Counted from the stretch's first letter, positions 12,886 through 23,395 are shown. The stretch is DNA of 45,590 nucleotides from Obelidium mucronatum (GCA_025765595.1 JAIVFH010000223.1:1-45590); one strand, 5' to 3'. The notes: generated by a model from the letters alone, not told the origin. Program-made: numbers and translations.

Positions 12886-13376
12886 TGTTAGCAATCACCC
12901 GTCTTATAGTGATATTTCTTTATACTACCGTAGCTTAGTGGTCATTACACGTGACTCTCACGGTGGAAACACGGCTTCGATCCCCGCTAGTAACATTTTA
13001 CTTTAAGTTTCTATTTTTGTATTTGTCATCTTTGATTTGTCACTTTACTAAGTTTTTCTGTTTCATTTTGTGATATCATTCTTGATTTCACATATTATTG
13101 TGCTATCACTCTTGCTATCACAATTTCTATTTGATTTTCAGTTTGTTTTCTGTTTTGAACTTTTGTTATTTGAAATTCCAGAACTTGCATAAATAGCAAG
13201 CTTTCTGCTCTGAGTTTTAGTTCAGTTTCAATACATTCTGTGTTAGTCTTCAGTTTTGTAACTCTTCGATCCCGTCTCTCGTGACCTCAAGCCGTTATTG
13301 GACAAGCCCTCGTGCCCCCTAAGCCCTCGTGCCTTCAAGAACCCTTAAGTCTTTTATTGACTATCTGGTTCTAACA
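12886..13376 (+). mobile_element. Solo LTR with an internal tRNA-like sequence
   Basis: The element begins TGTTAG and ends CTAACA (perfect 6-bp terminal inverted repeats with TG/CA ends) and is flanked by a 5-bp direct repeat, TATTG, at 12881-12885 and 13377-13381. This is the signature of a retroviral-type integrase product reduced to one LTR. Removing it with one TSD restores a continuous LRR reading frame. A TATA-like stretch (GCATAAATAGC) lies near 13190, a plausible Pol II promoter. At ~12925-12995 there is a degenerate tRNA-like block. No internal region or ORF remains. No second copy is present in the window, so the parent element is unknown. Confidence 0.85.
12925..12995 (+). other. 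tRNA-like (Pol III A-box/B-box) segment inside the solo LTR
   Basis: The block contains an A-box-like TAGCTTAGTGG at 12931 and a B-box-like GGCTTCGATCCCC about 40 nt later, with tRNA spacing and a CTC (Glu-like) anticodon-loop sequence between. The acceptor and T-stem pairs are largely mismatched, so it is not expected to be a functional tRNA. It may still act as an internal Pol III promoter. Identity as Glu-like is uncertain. Confidence 0.55.
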
Positions 13377-13997
13377 TATTGTCTAACTGCAGAACTGTCA
13401 GTTCGGTAAGGTTCCCCAATGACATGGGGACACTTCCAGTCAGGTGGTTTTCAGATAAAGACAGATCCTGCAGTTTGACAAGGCTTCCCAACGTTTCGGG
13501 GATTAGTCCAGACAGTTGATTGGACGCCAAATCCAGTGTCTCCAGGCACACTAGGGTTCCCAAAAAGGAAGGAATCGGCCCTGATAGTTGATTACATCCT
13601 AGCATCAGCCTTGAAATACCAGCTAGATTGCTAAACGTTTCAGGAATGGTTCCTGTAAGCCGATTGCCTGTGAGAGCTAATGTTTCTAAATGGAGAAGAC
13701 ATCCCAACGCTTCAGGAATGCTTCCTGAAAGCTCATTAAAAGACAGGTTCAAGCTTTTCAAACAGGAGAGACGCCCTAAGGATTCAGGAAGTGGACCAGT
13801 AAGCTTGTTGTGCTCAATCTCCAGTATTGTTAGCTGAATCAGTTCTCCGAGGCTATAAGGAACTGGCCCAGTAAGGCAATTTGATCCCATCAAAACAACT
13901 TTCAGCTGGATAAGGTTTCCGAAGGATGGCGGAATATCCTCAGAAAGACGATTTGACCTGAGATCCAGTTTAGTCAGTTGGCTGAGTTTCCCTACAG

Positions 13998-14178
13998 TGA
14001 GAAGAAAACCAAGACTTACAGAACACAAGTCCTGTTGGGGTGACAATGTAGCGGGAATAATTCATTGTTTATTTATTCATTATTCATTGTGTTGGAGGTG
14101 ATGGGGTGGAATTGTCAGTTAGAAAGTTAGACAGAAACTGACACCACCACCAGAGAAACAATCTCTTTATTAATTTCA
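13998..14178 (+). repeat. 5' LTR of the copia element
   Basis: 181 bp, starting TGAGAAG and ending TTAATTTCA. It matches the 3' LTR over its whole length with very few differences. It contains the AT-rich motif TTTATTTATTCATTATTCATTG and a copy of the GACACCACCACCAG block. Confidence 0.88.
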
Positions 14179-14200
14179 GATTAAGAGTCTTAAGCTACGC
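14179..14200 (+). other. Putative primer-binding site of the copia element
   Basis: The bases directly after the 5' LTR (GATTAAGAGTCTTAAGC) do not resemble the complement of a tRNA 3' end. Their reverse complement contains GACTCTTAATC, which resembles the anticodon region of tRNA-Lys(CUU). Priming from an internal tRNA fragment is known for Drosophila copia. This assignment is inference. Confidence 0.35.
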
Positions 14201-14204
14201 GAGA

Positions 14205-17200
14205 ATGGCAGCAAAACAAAACAACGATCGTACTGACAGATTGATCGAAGCACTCAAAATTGGAGGCACCACCCACCTCAGCATCAGCACCACAGTCGTC
14301 GAACTCGAGGACTGGATCTACGAAACTGAAAATGCCTGTTTGGCCAGTGACAGCAAGATCAAGGCGGTTGAATGCATGAGAGGCACCCTCAAGGCCCCTG
14401 TGGAAATTGTCGCGAAAGCTGACAATTCCAACAAGGACGCAGTAGAGAAATACTTGAAGGAAAAAGAAAAGTGGGAAGAATACGACTCAGATGCTTTATT
14501 GGTGTTAAGAAGGCGCGTGGATAAAACGATGAGGCATTACACGCAGCAAATTGAGAAATCAAGTCACGTGATTTTCAGTGAAATGATTGTGGCAATCAGA
14601 GGTGCCACCGAGACGACCCCAGAAAAATTGGACATCGCTATGAAGAATTATAAGCAAACAGATCCAAATGGAGTCACTCACCCGATCGAGGTCTACATCA
14701 AAGAAAAGACCGACCGCATCAAGTCCTATAACGATGTGGCAAAATTGAACAAGAAACCCGAATATAACGATCAACAAAAAGTGGATTTTATTAATTTGGG
14801 GCTTGAAGCGAAAATATTCATGGAACAAAATAATGGAAGCCGTCAGAATAACCAAAATGAAAATGGTAATCAAAAGAACGATTACCAAAGACCCAGCATT
14901 GAAGACAGAATTTGCGGGCATTGCGGAGGACTTGGTCACTTTGCGAAGGATTGTACCAAGACTGGTCCACGGCAATACGGACGCTGCATAAACCAAAGTT
15001 GTCCAAAGTCGAAACAGCAACAGAGCGGCGGAAACCAGCAAAGACCAACGTCGCATACCCAAATCAATCAACCGGCTTCCTACAACAGCAACGACGCCGA
15101 AAATTGGGGGAGAACATATTTAGCGGCAATTACCAACGGGAAGAAAGAAAGAACACTTACCCAAGCTGCTATTGATGGAGGATCAACGTCAACTGGATTC
15201 ATCCATACAAAATGGTTCCTGGAAGAAACCATCGACAGTTCAAGAAAAGTTGATACCCAGGCAATTGGCGGAAATATGATCACGTCTGGAGGCAAAGGAG
15301 TGGGAGTGTTTAGATTACACAACACGAAAACCAACAAATACGTCGTAGTTACCATTCCGGATGCCAACTTTCAGCCAAAGTACGCGGAAAACGTCATTGC
15401 TGAAGATTCTTTCAAGTCCAATGAACTGATGGACATCGGCCAGCCTACCAAGCGGGAGAACACGGAACAGCCGAAGCAGATATACTACAAAGACGAGTTA
15501 TTTGTCGAAGTGTTTGCATCGCCAAACAAGTTGTATTACGCTTACATTACACCGGCTTCCGAAGACGAAAAAGAAGAAGTTCGCCAAAGCTTGAAGACAA
15601 AGGCATACTACGGACCGAAAAACAAAAGTGTCAAAAATCTGCAAAGAAGTTGGATCCACAATACTTACGGTCACAGAAAAGGGGAATCCGAAAAGCAACT
15701 ATGGAAGACTTTGGAAGTGCAAGGATACACCATAGTCAATGACTCCGAAGAATGTATCGCCTGTGACATGGCGAAAATGGTTCCATTGAGACACCCGGAC
15801 CGAAGCAAAGACGACAGGAAAGATGAATTACCTGGTCAGAAGCTTAGCCACGACTCCAGCGGCAAAATGCGAGTACCCGCGAAAGGATGTAATGGAGGAA
15901 GATACCGGTCAATAATAGTTGATTCAGCAAGCGGATTGACGGACTTACGTATCACCAGAAACCAAGGCGCGGAACAGCAAGCGCACATCCGAGAAACCGT
16001 TAAGAGGATCGATAGATTCTTTGGTACTAAAAGAGTGTTGGAAATTAGAACAGATAATTGGAAAGGGACAATCGGGAATGAACAACAAGAGTTCAATACG
16101 GAAGAGGGACTCACCGATACTCAAAGTCCACCATATTATCATCGCGGCAATCCAGACGCCGAGAACCGCATGAAAACCAACGAACTCGGAGCAATGGCGA
16201 TAATGTTGAAAGGCAACGTGGAACTTGAATGGTGGGGAATGGCGAGTATTTTTGAAAACTACTGCCATCAATACATCAGACCGTACCTGCCAAGAGATGG
16301 AGATGAGTCAAAGTCACCATACGAAATATTCTACAGTCAAGACTTACCGAATTTGGACCACCTCAAAGTTCCGTTCTGTGATGTAATTTACTACATGCCA
16401 CCCGAAACCCGCAAGAAGTTCGAGCCACATGGCGCGCGCGGAATGTTCATCGGATACGACAAGAAAAGGGCATCGTACTACATCTACACAGCAAAAGGTC
16501 GAATAGTCAGCACAAGAGATGTAAAGTTCTTTCAAAATTCTTTTACTTACGGCAGAAAAGACACTGCAACCGGGACCGCTCCAACAGAAAACGAAATCCG
16601 AGAATATTACAAGGAAATGGATTTAATGTTTGGAGAAGCAAGAGAAGAACATGAACCAATCAACATACCTCGCGGAACCGGAACTCAGGAGGAGATACAG
16701 ATAGACGAAATTGACTCCATGACGCGCGAAGATGAAGAAGAACAGTCTGAGGAGGAGCCAGATCTAGTGGAAAGCGATTCAGATGACGATGAGCAAATCA
16801 ACAACCAAGCAGCAATCATTCACCTGTACGCAGAAGAAAACCACCGCTCCAATGTAAGACGTTCACAACGGATTGCTAATTTGAAGGCTCGTGAAAGTCC
16901 TGGTGCGAGCAGAGATGACAAGACTGTGGGGGGCCAAGCTCAAGCGTCAACAAAGAAGAGGCCACAAGCACAAGTCATAGATACCCCCACGAGTCGCGAG
17001 TCGTCCGAGCTTAATCCAGGCGCGCAATCCGTGGTAAGTGGAATTGAAAATCCCTTACCGCTAGAACCGGCATACTCTCATTCGATCTCAACAGAGACCC
17101 TGGCAAGACCAACGGAGATAATACGAGAGCAGCCGCCTGTAATAGCAAGTGATTCAGAAAGTGAACGAGAAGAGAAGCCGGCAATAGAAAAGACACCGGT

Positions 17201-19018
17201 ACCCACCAAACAGCCGATAATGACAAGATCCAAAACCCGAGAAGCCGAAACCACCAAAGTCACAGCTCCGAACCGCAACGACGAAGCACTGAGTAGACAT
17301 ATGGAGCGGATGGCTTTAGCGAAAAAGGAGAAGGACAAGTCCAAAAAGCCTGCTGGAAAAATGGCAAAAGAAATCTCAGCACTTGGAAATTTAATGAGTC
17401 AAGCAAAGGGACTTACAAGCACAACGGATAAAGTCACAGACCCATTGAACACAAAACAAGCAATGTCGGGAAAGTTTGGAGATTGGTCGAAATCTGCAAA
17501 CGAAGGAGAATATTGGCCGTTAGAAGACAACAATTGCATCAAAATGGTCCCACGTCCCACCAACGCGAAAGTCATACAGTCAAGAACTACTTACGTCACA
17601 AAGAAAGATGGCAGAAAGAAATCAAGACTTTGCGTCAGAGGGGACTTGATGGACGAATACGGCGAAACCAGCGCATCGGTAGTCTCGAAGGACACGTTAT
17701 TCATGTTCCTCGTAGACGCAGCCATTGAAGACAATGAGCTAGTTACATTTGATATTAGCCAAGCATTCACAACAACACCCGTAAAAGAAGGCGAAGAATT
17801 CTACATTACCATTCCGGCAGACTACAAGAACAGAGAAGGCAAAAGCACAAGCGGAATGGTCTTTAAGGTGTTTGTTCAGCTATACGGTCGACCAGACGCA
17901 ATGTTTGAATTTGGGAAATTATTAACAACGTACCTTGAGAGAGTGTGCGGATTCAGACAGTCGGCGAAAGACCCGCAGCAGTACATCAAACGTAATGAGA
18001 AAGGTGAGCAGCAGCTCGCGATGCATGTCGACGATGGGTTGATGAGGGGGAAGAGACAAGCACTTGAAGAGACACTTGAAATTTTGAAGAAAAGATTCCA
18101 AATGAAATTCGAGTGGAACCCGGAAAAATTCTTGGGCTTGAACCTATGGCGCAATCGAGCCAAGCGTCTCATCTACATCAACCAATACGACTACATTATG
18201 GGAATGGCGCAGCAGTTTGGACCGATGCCCGTAAGTCGCAAGTATGACATACCATTTGATAAGGATGTCAACCTCACCTTTGAGGAGGAGGATCCATGAG
18301 TCATCGGGACCTTACCACTTCAAGAATTGATTGGATCGCTGCTACACACCACCATCACAAGAAAGGATACGTTACCACACATCAACATGATGGCAAGATT
18401 CATGTCAAACGGAAGAAGAACGCACTACGAACTCTCGAAGAAAATCTTGTACCACCTGTATCAAACAGCGGACTTAGCACTAACTCTTGGAAAACGCAGC
18501 GAGACGATGCTAATGAGCTACCACGACGTCAGTTTTGCGAAAGAACAGGAGGAGCTTTCTTCTATTATGGGTCGCTAGTCGCAGGAATCAGCAAAGTTCA
18601 AAAACTCACCACGCTGTCTACAGCTGAAGCCGAATATGTGGGATTGAACGAAGGCGCCGTGATTCAAATGTACCATCGCCAATACTTGAAGTCTATCGGA
18701 AAGAAAGTCGAAGAACCATCAATATGTTACGAAGACAATGAAGCAGCCATTAGCATGACAAAGGATCAAGCTAGCTACGCACGAACCAAACACATTGCCA
18801 TACGCTACCACTCCACAAAAGGATTCATCAACAGCAAAGATATCGAAGTCAAATACTGCAACACAAACGATATGGTCGCAGACGCGTTGACGAAGCCGCT
18901 GGGAATCGAAAAGTTCAAGAAGTTTAGAGCGATGATGGGATACAAGTCGGGATTCACCACATCGAGGAGGAGTGAGAAGGAAACCAAGACTTACAGAACA
19001 CAAGTCCTGTTGGGGTGA
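14205..19018 (+). CDS. Copia gag-pol polyprotein (one in-frame stop, one frame change)
   Basis: The open frame runs 14205-18299 and continues in the same frame after a TGA at 18297 to about 18550, then shifts by one lost base near 18550 and ends at 19018. Seen in order: a gag region; a CCHC zinc knuckle (CGHCGGLGHFAKDC, ~14916-14957); a protease with active-site IDGGST (~15174); integrase with its zinc-binding His/His/Cys/Cys region (~15655-15770) and the D, D, E residues in SHDSSGK, RTDNWKG and DAENRMK; an acidic, Pro-rich spacer; reverse transcriptase with FDISQAFTT and the catalytic MHVDDG; and RNase H with STAEAEYVG and KHIAIRYH. The last residues are encoded inside the 3' LTR. The family and domain order are secure. 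Whether the stop and the shift are real is not. Confidence 0.92.
18964..18972 (+). other. Polypurine tract of the copia element
   Basis: GAGGAGGAG lies immediately 5' of the 3' LTR, the expected place for the plus-strand primer. It lies within the pol reading frame. Confidence 0.7.
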
Positions 19019-19199
19019 CAATGTAGCGGGAATAATTCATTGTTTATTTATTCATTATTCATTGTGTTGGAGGTGATGGGGTGGAATTGTCAGTTTGAAA
19101 GTTAGACAGAAACTGACACCACCACCAGGTTCGTAATAAAGGGAAAGTTAGACAGAAACTGACACCACCACCAGAGAAACAATCTCTTTATTAATTTCA
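18973..19199 (+). repeat. 3' LTR of the copia element
   Basis: 227 bp, 46 bp longer than the 5' LTR because of a tandem duplication that includes the GACACCACCACCAG block (second unit about 19128-19173). Ends CA before the TACAG duplication. Confidence 0.88.
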
Positions 19200-19657
19200 T
19201 ACAGCATGAGGGATCCTTCCCGAAAGGCCACAGGGCCACAGACACAGCGATCTCAACTGACTCATTTCACCCAACTGATCATTCAACTGAAGAGGAACCA
19301 GGCTATAGTCAAGGCCAACAGGGTCTTGAATATCAGTGATATGTCCACAGAAAGCAGGGAAAGCAGTTTAATAGCCGTGTGAGGATTTTAACAAGAGAAT
19401 AATATGCTCTTTTTTGAGCCTGGTCTCCCACTTTTTGATTGGCGGGAACCTTTTCAGATTCATCAAGGCGAAAGCAGCCGAGTTCAAGCAAGCATCGAAA
19501 GACTTTGACAGAAGCCTGAATTGCACAACTTGCTTTGGTGCGATCCAACTAAAGATGTCGACAATGACTTCAGGGGAACAGTCTTTGAGACCAATGTCAG
19601 TGTGAAACATTTGAATTTGATGATAGTTTTTTCTTTTTGAAACAGCATTTATTCGAT

Positions 19658-20149
19658 TTAACAACCACACTGCATCAAGAGAAGCTGCACAGTAGACCCA
19701 TTCTCAACCTCTTTACTGTGGAGAGAGTAGTCATTGTCCAATGCATTGTCATCGTACATGAGGCGCTGCTGGCCAGGAGGAAAGCCTTCGATGACTTGGA
19801 TTTCTCGCTTCAGATCGAGTGATTCGAGCACCAACTCGTTCTCGTTGATGTCAATTGAAAGGGTGTTACCAGAACTTGAGTTCACAAATGCCTGCATGGA
19901 AGCGAATGGCGCCATGGCAGCTGCATCGATACTCTTCCAGGCGATTCCCTGCGGTAGATCCATTGGATTCACATTATGCACTTCAGTCAGCAGTTTGAGT
20001 TTGACTTCCAGCTCTTCGATTTTCATCTTCTTTTTAATCGAGCCTGTGCTAGACGGACCTGTGTGTGTGTGTTTGCAGGGCAGCCGTCGCCACATTGCAG
20101 GAGACAGCGCGTTGGTCAATAAGTGAGCGGAGCGGTGTGTTTTTGTCAT
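19658..20149 (-). CDS. Divergent ubiquitin-like protein upstream of F-box/LRR copy 2
   Basis: An ORF of up to 163 residues. Its last ~75 residues align with ubiquitin: an MQ-FV-----GNT start, LKREIQVIEGFPPGQQRLMY in the place of ubiquitin's central helix and following loop, and STVQLLL near the end. The C terminus is CGC rather than the conjugatable Arg-Gly-Gly, so it could be a non-conjugating ubiquitin-like domain or need processing. The ~85 residues before it are charged and helical (KIEELEVKLKLL) after a Ser-rich start; the true start is uncertain. An AATAAA follows the stop, and the F-box ATG of copy 2 lies 47 nt downstream on the same strand. A deleted homologue precedes copy 4. It may be a live gene, or part of a larger one extending to 20390. 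Confidence 0.6.
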   Translation of the reverse strand: MTKTHRSAHLLTNALSPAMWRRLPCKHTHTGPSSTGSIKKKMKIEELEVKLKLLTEVHNVNPMDLPQGIAWKSIDAAAMAPFASMQAFVNSSSGNTLSIDINENELVLESLDLKREIQVIEGFPPGQQRLMYDDNALDNDYSLHSKEVENGSTVQLLLMQCGC

Positions 20150-20390
20150 GCACTGGTTGATCCCATCTGATGGAGCGGACTTTCACTTTCAGTATTTTCT
20201 TGAGCAGATCCTGTATCGCCGAGAATTCCCTGTTGCTGTTCACGTGCGCGTTCACTGCGATGCACATCAGCGGCAGCGCCTCCTCCCACTCGGCGGCGTG
20301 TGGCGCCTTGCCAAAAGTGTGCGCGTGCACGTTGACAGCGGCGTGCAGCCGCTCGCTGCGCCACTGCGGCTCAAATCCAAAATTTGTAGT
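20049..20390 (-). pseudogene. GC-rich, ankyrin-like exon fragment fused to LRR copy 3
   Basis: Minus-strand open frame encoding a helical stretch (ALPLMCIAVNAHVNSNREF, DLLKKILKVKV) and then KNTPLRSLIDQR, which faintly resembles an ankyrin repeat (NTPLHxxx). It is much richer in GC than its flanks. Its upstream edge abuts the LRR sequence of copy 3 at about 20391 with no spacer, so it is a rearrangement junction. Its downstream part overlaps the possible start of the ubiquitin-like ORF in another frame. It may be the 5' exon of that gene, placed here by duplication. The function is not recognised. Confidence 0.35.
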
Positions 20391-20620
20391 TGAGTAAGAC
20401 TGCCCAACGACGGCGGAATATCCCCAGAAAGCCGGTTTGACTTGAGGTCCAGATTTGTTAGACAGCTAAGCCCTCCGAGAGTAGGGGGGATCCTTCCCGA
20501 AAAGCCGCAGGACCATAGATTCAGGGAATCCAGCTGAATGATCTCCCCAAACTTATCAGGAATCAGGCGTTGAGGAAACTTGCTATCATTGTGGAACTTC
20601 AAAACAATATCAGTGATATG

Positions 20621-20735
20621 GTATGTAAAGAAGGGAGGATCCTGAATTGACAAGGAAATGAAGAGAAGAAATGTGACGATGTTTATTCTTTCATTCGGAA
20701 AATGAGTGATCCCCGAGACCCAGAAAATCAGCTAC
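20621..20735 (+). repeat. Split direct repeat A1 (left end)
   Basis: 115 bp, starting GTATGTAAAG and ending CAGCTAC. It includes the gag start codon at 20702 (MSDPRDPENQL). It matches A2 with one mismatch. Confidence 0.9.
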
Positions 20736-21396
20736 ATCAACAACAGCAACAGGCTGCCTCCCAACATCAGTCGTTGGGTATGCTTGCCCAAGCATCGCTC
20801 ATTCATCCCACCGCCCCTGCGGATCCACCACCCCGTCGTAATGCTCCACTCGTATGGGGACCGTTTCCGCGTTCTCCGGTCTTACCTCCTGCACGTTTGC
20901 CTGTGCGTCAGGTTGACAATGATATTGATCTGGAAGATGACGTGACGTCTGAGGATGATTGGCAGCGTATCATGGCTGATCCCGTAACTCCGACTAGAGT
21001 TGCATCACAACAAACCCTGCAGAATCTTACGCAAAATTTTCCCCCGCGCCACTCCACCCACACATCATCACAACGAAACACCACAGTTCCACGCAAAAGC
21101 GTAAATTTACTGCTGAGCCAAAATTTCCTGCTGAGCCTCTTACGTTCGGGAATCGTGATCGTTCATTTTCATCTCGCAAAGAACGTGAAGCAGCATTCAC
21201 CGCTATGCCACCTGTTTTGATGAATGGTCGTACTGCGTCTATTTGTTATAACTACAATTACCGCACTCCTGCATGTTCTGATTTGCACTGTTCCCGAAAT
21301 CATTGTTGCCATTTTTGCTACATCAAGTTAAAACAGTGTCTTACTCATTCGGCCTCCAGTACTCACTCTGGGGAGCCCTTTCTTTCAAGCGCCTGA
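20702..21396 (+). CDS. Ngaro-like element gag protein (frame change near 21090)
   Basis: Starts within repeat A1. A Gln/Pro-rich N terminus and an acidic patch are followed, after a frame change of one base near 21090, by a Cys/His-rich motif (CYNYNYRTPACSDLHC...HCCHFC, ~21240-21320). That motif is like the zinc-finger-type motif found at the end of gag in tyrosine-recombinase retroelements. A further one-base change near 21380 separates it from the pol frame, so in the intact element gag and pol were probably continuous. Confidence 0.7.
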
Positions 21397-23395
21397 AAAA
21401 GACACTCTAAAATATCTTTTTCATCCAGTTCGTCCGCCTCTTCCATCTTCTACTTCGTCGCCTGTTTGTCCTGTTCCTCGTATTTTGACACCACCGTCTC
21501 GCTTTGTTCCTTCGGTTACGTATCCAAACCATCCTTTCATTTTACGAAATCCTGGAGTAGTCCTTTCTCCTAAATGGAGTCGCAACCTTCTTCAGACTCC
21601 TCAGTTACATGTTGTTTATCCTTCAGTTTTGAGTACGGAAGTTGCTGTACCGCTCCCACTACCTCCTATTCATGATTTACGCTATAAGAAAATTATGGCT
21701 TCTATCTCTCAATGCAAGTCGTTTTCGTTGTCAACACCAATTCGTGTTGATTACTTGCTTCGAGTATTCAGAATTCATCCAAACCAGTCATTTGTCCATT
21801 CGTTAGGCGTAGCTTTGAGGAATGGTATGTTCGCGGGGGATGGTTATTTGGATCGTCCTCGGACTCCACGGGTTCGTCAAAAATTGCCGCACTCTGCAGA
21901 AGATCTTCAGTTTATCCATGAGAAGATTGCGGAAGACTTACCCTTGTCTCGTGTTACTCCGATTCCTTCAGGCGTTTTACCTGACTACTGTTCGTCGGTA
22001 TCGCTGTTTGTCGATCGTCCTCTTGGGAAGAAACCGCGATTGATCCATGACTTCTCTTTTCCAACACGCGCTAGTTTCAACGACCATATTCCAGATGTGC
22101 ATGCGACTGTTCACTATGATACTATTCAGAATACTATTCCCCTTTTGCGACATGCGCACCGTTTCTGTCCTGCGGACTCTCATGTTATTCTTTGGAAAAC
22201 TGATGTTCGTGGTGCATTTCGTCTGCTTCCCCAGCATATTTTGCTGCAATCACTTCAGGTTATTTCTTTGGAATGTACTCTCTTTGTGGACAAATGTGTT
22301 TCGTTTGGTAGCCGCAGTGGTCCTTACTGGTGGTGTGCATTGTCTCACTTAATCAATTGGTATTTAGTCAAGATTTTGGGAATTCATTCCCTGGTAATGA
22401 TGGATGATTTTTGGGGAGTGACCTACCAGCGGAAGTTGGTATCCTTGGAAACAAAACCTGAGGATATGATTGTTGCTCAACACTTCATTACGTCGCTTGG
22501 AATTCCCATCTCTACGGAAAAAGATGTCTGGGGCCCAAATATTCCTATTGTCGGGTATCAAGTTGATGCAACTGCCATGGTATTGTCACTGACCCCCAAA
22601 CAACTTCTTGAGTTGAATGAGTTCCTCGATTCTTGGCTTGTTTGTCCTGCTGTATGTTTTCGATTGAATACTTGGAGCAAACTCACTGGGTATTTGAATT
22701 GGGCTGCAAACATTTTCCTGCGTCTCAAGCCCCATTTCTGTCCTATCTATTCTCAAATGCGGTTGAAAGTTAAAACTGCTACTTTTGCTATCAATTCGTC
22801 CACATATGATTCTCTGTGTTGGATTCGAAACCACATTTTGACGGCTCCCCCTATCCGGTATCTTGAACTCGAGACTTGGACAGTTGAACAAGCTCAGCTT
22901 CATATTTTTGCGGATGCGACACTATTTGGTTTTGCGTTCTGGATTCCTCAACGAGACATCCTCTACTACTATTTACATCCGGAACAGTTTTATTACCCTG
23001 ATCATCAACCTGTTATAATTCAGTCAGTGGAATTATATGCCCAACTTGTTGCCATTACCTTCTTGGCGCAAACTGAGTCCCACCTTCGACTCATTCAATA
23101 CACTGATAATACGGGGGTCTTTGCAAATCTGGACTCCTTGCATTCGTCTGTTCCTTTGAATTGGAGCATTCTTCAGGCATTGAACAATCTTGAAATTCAA
23201 TCCCATTTCTCCACCCGACCTCAATGGCTTTCTACTCATGACAATGTCATGGCTGATTTGGGCTCACGAGGTGAACTTGATGCGTTAAGCAAGTTGTCTC
23301 CTTCCACCTCCGTTCACCTTCTACTTATGCATGAATTGCCGCTTTTACCTGCACACCCACTTGTGTTTTGTTCACTGCTTTCTCATTCTCCTTGA
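21393..23395 (+). CDS. Ngaro-like reverse transcriptase-RNase H
   Basis: A long open frame. The RT domain shows KKPRLIHDFSFPTRASFND, WKTDVRGAFRLLP and the catalytic MMDDFWG (a variant of YxDD). It is followed by RNase H with IFADATLFGFAFW, SVELYAQLV, YTDNTG and THDNVMADLGSRG. This order and these motif variants are typical of DIRS/Ngaro elements. No methyltransferase domain was seen, which favours Ngaro over DIRS1. A 170-bp T-rich tract separates its stop from the recombinase ATG. Confidence 0.9.

Larger units (their letters stand above)
13998..19199 (+). mobile_element. Ty1/copia LTR retrotransposon, near-complete
   Basis: A 5202-bp element with LTRs at both ends (TG...CA), flanked by the 5-bp target duplication TACAG at 13993-13997 and 19200-19204. 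It carries one gag-pol frame in the copia order protease, integrase, reverse transcriptase, RNase H. The LTRs are almost identical apart from a 46-bp tandem duplication in the 3' copy, which points to recent insertion. It sits in antisense orientation inside F-box/LRR copy 2. The coding frame has one stop and one frame change near the 3' end, so this copy may be non-autonomous unless these are sequence errors. Confidence 0.93.
12435..19610 (-). pseudogene. F-box plus LRR protein, copy 2, split by a solo LTR and a copia element
   Basis: Three pieces on the minus strand make one gene. The N-terminal piece is 19610-19200 (F-box EVIVDIFSWIAPKQVVQF, then the start of the LRRs), the middle is 13997-13382, and the C-terminal piece is 12880-12435. 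Removing the copia element (13998-19199, TSD TACAG) and the solo LTR (12886-13376, TSD TATTG) brings LRR coding sequence together in frame at both joins. The middle piece has about 200 residues of intact plant-type LRRs. The N-terminal piece carries an in-frame TAA at ~19371-19376 where copies 3 and 4 read Gln or Arg (CAA to TAA versus copy 3). The gene is therefore dead as a full-length protein, yet the good conservation of the rest suggests recent insertions. A ubiquitin-like ORF lies 47 nt upstream of the ATG at 19610. Confidence 0.85.

Noticed and set aside
12925..12995. A functional tRNA-Glu gene
   Set aside because: The promoter boxes are present but the acceptor, anticodon and T stems are mismatched, and the block lies inside an LTR. 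It is kept only as a tRNA-like segment.
18973..19210. Second small mobile element next to the copia 3' end
   Set aside because: The repeated GACACCACCACCAG block is fully explained as a 46-bp tandem duplication within the 3' LTR.
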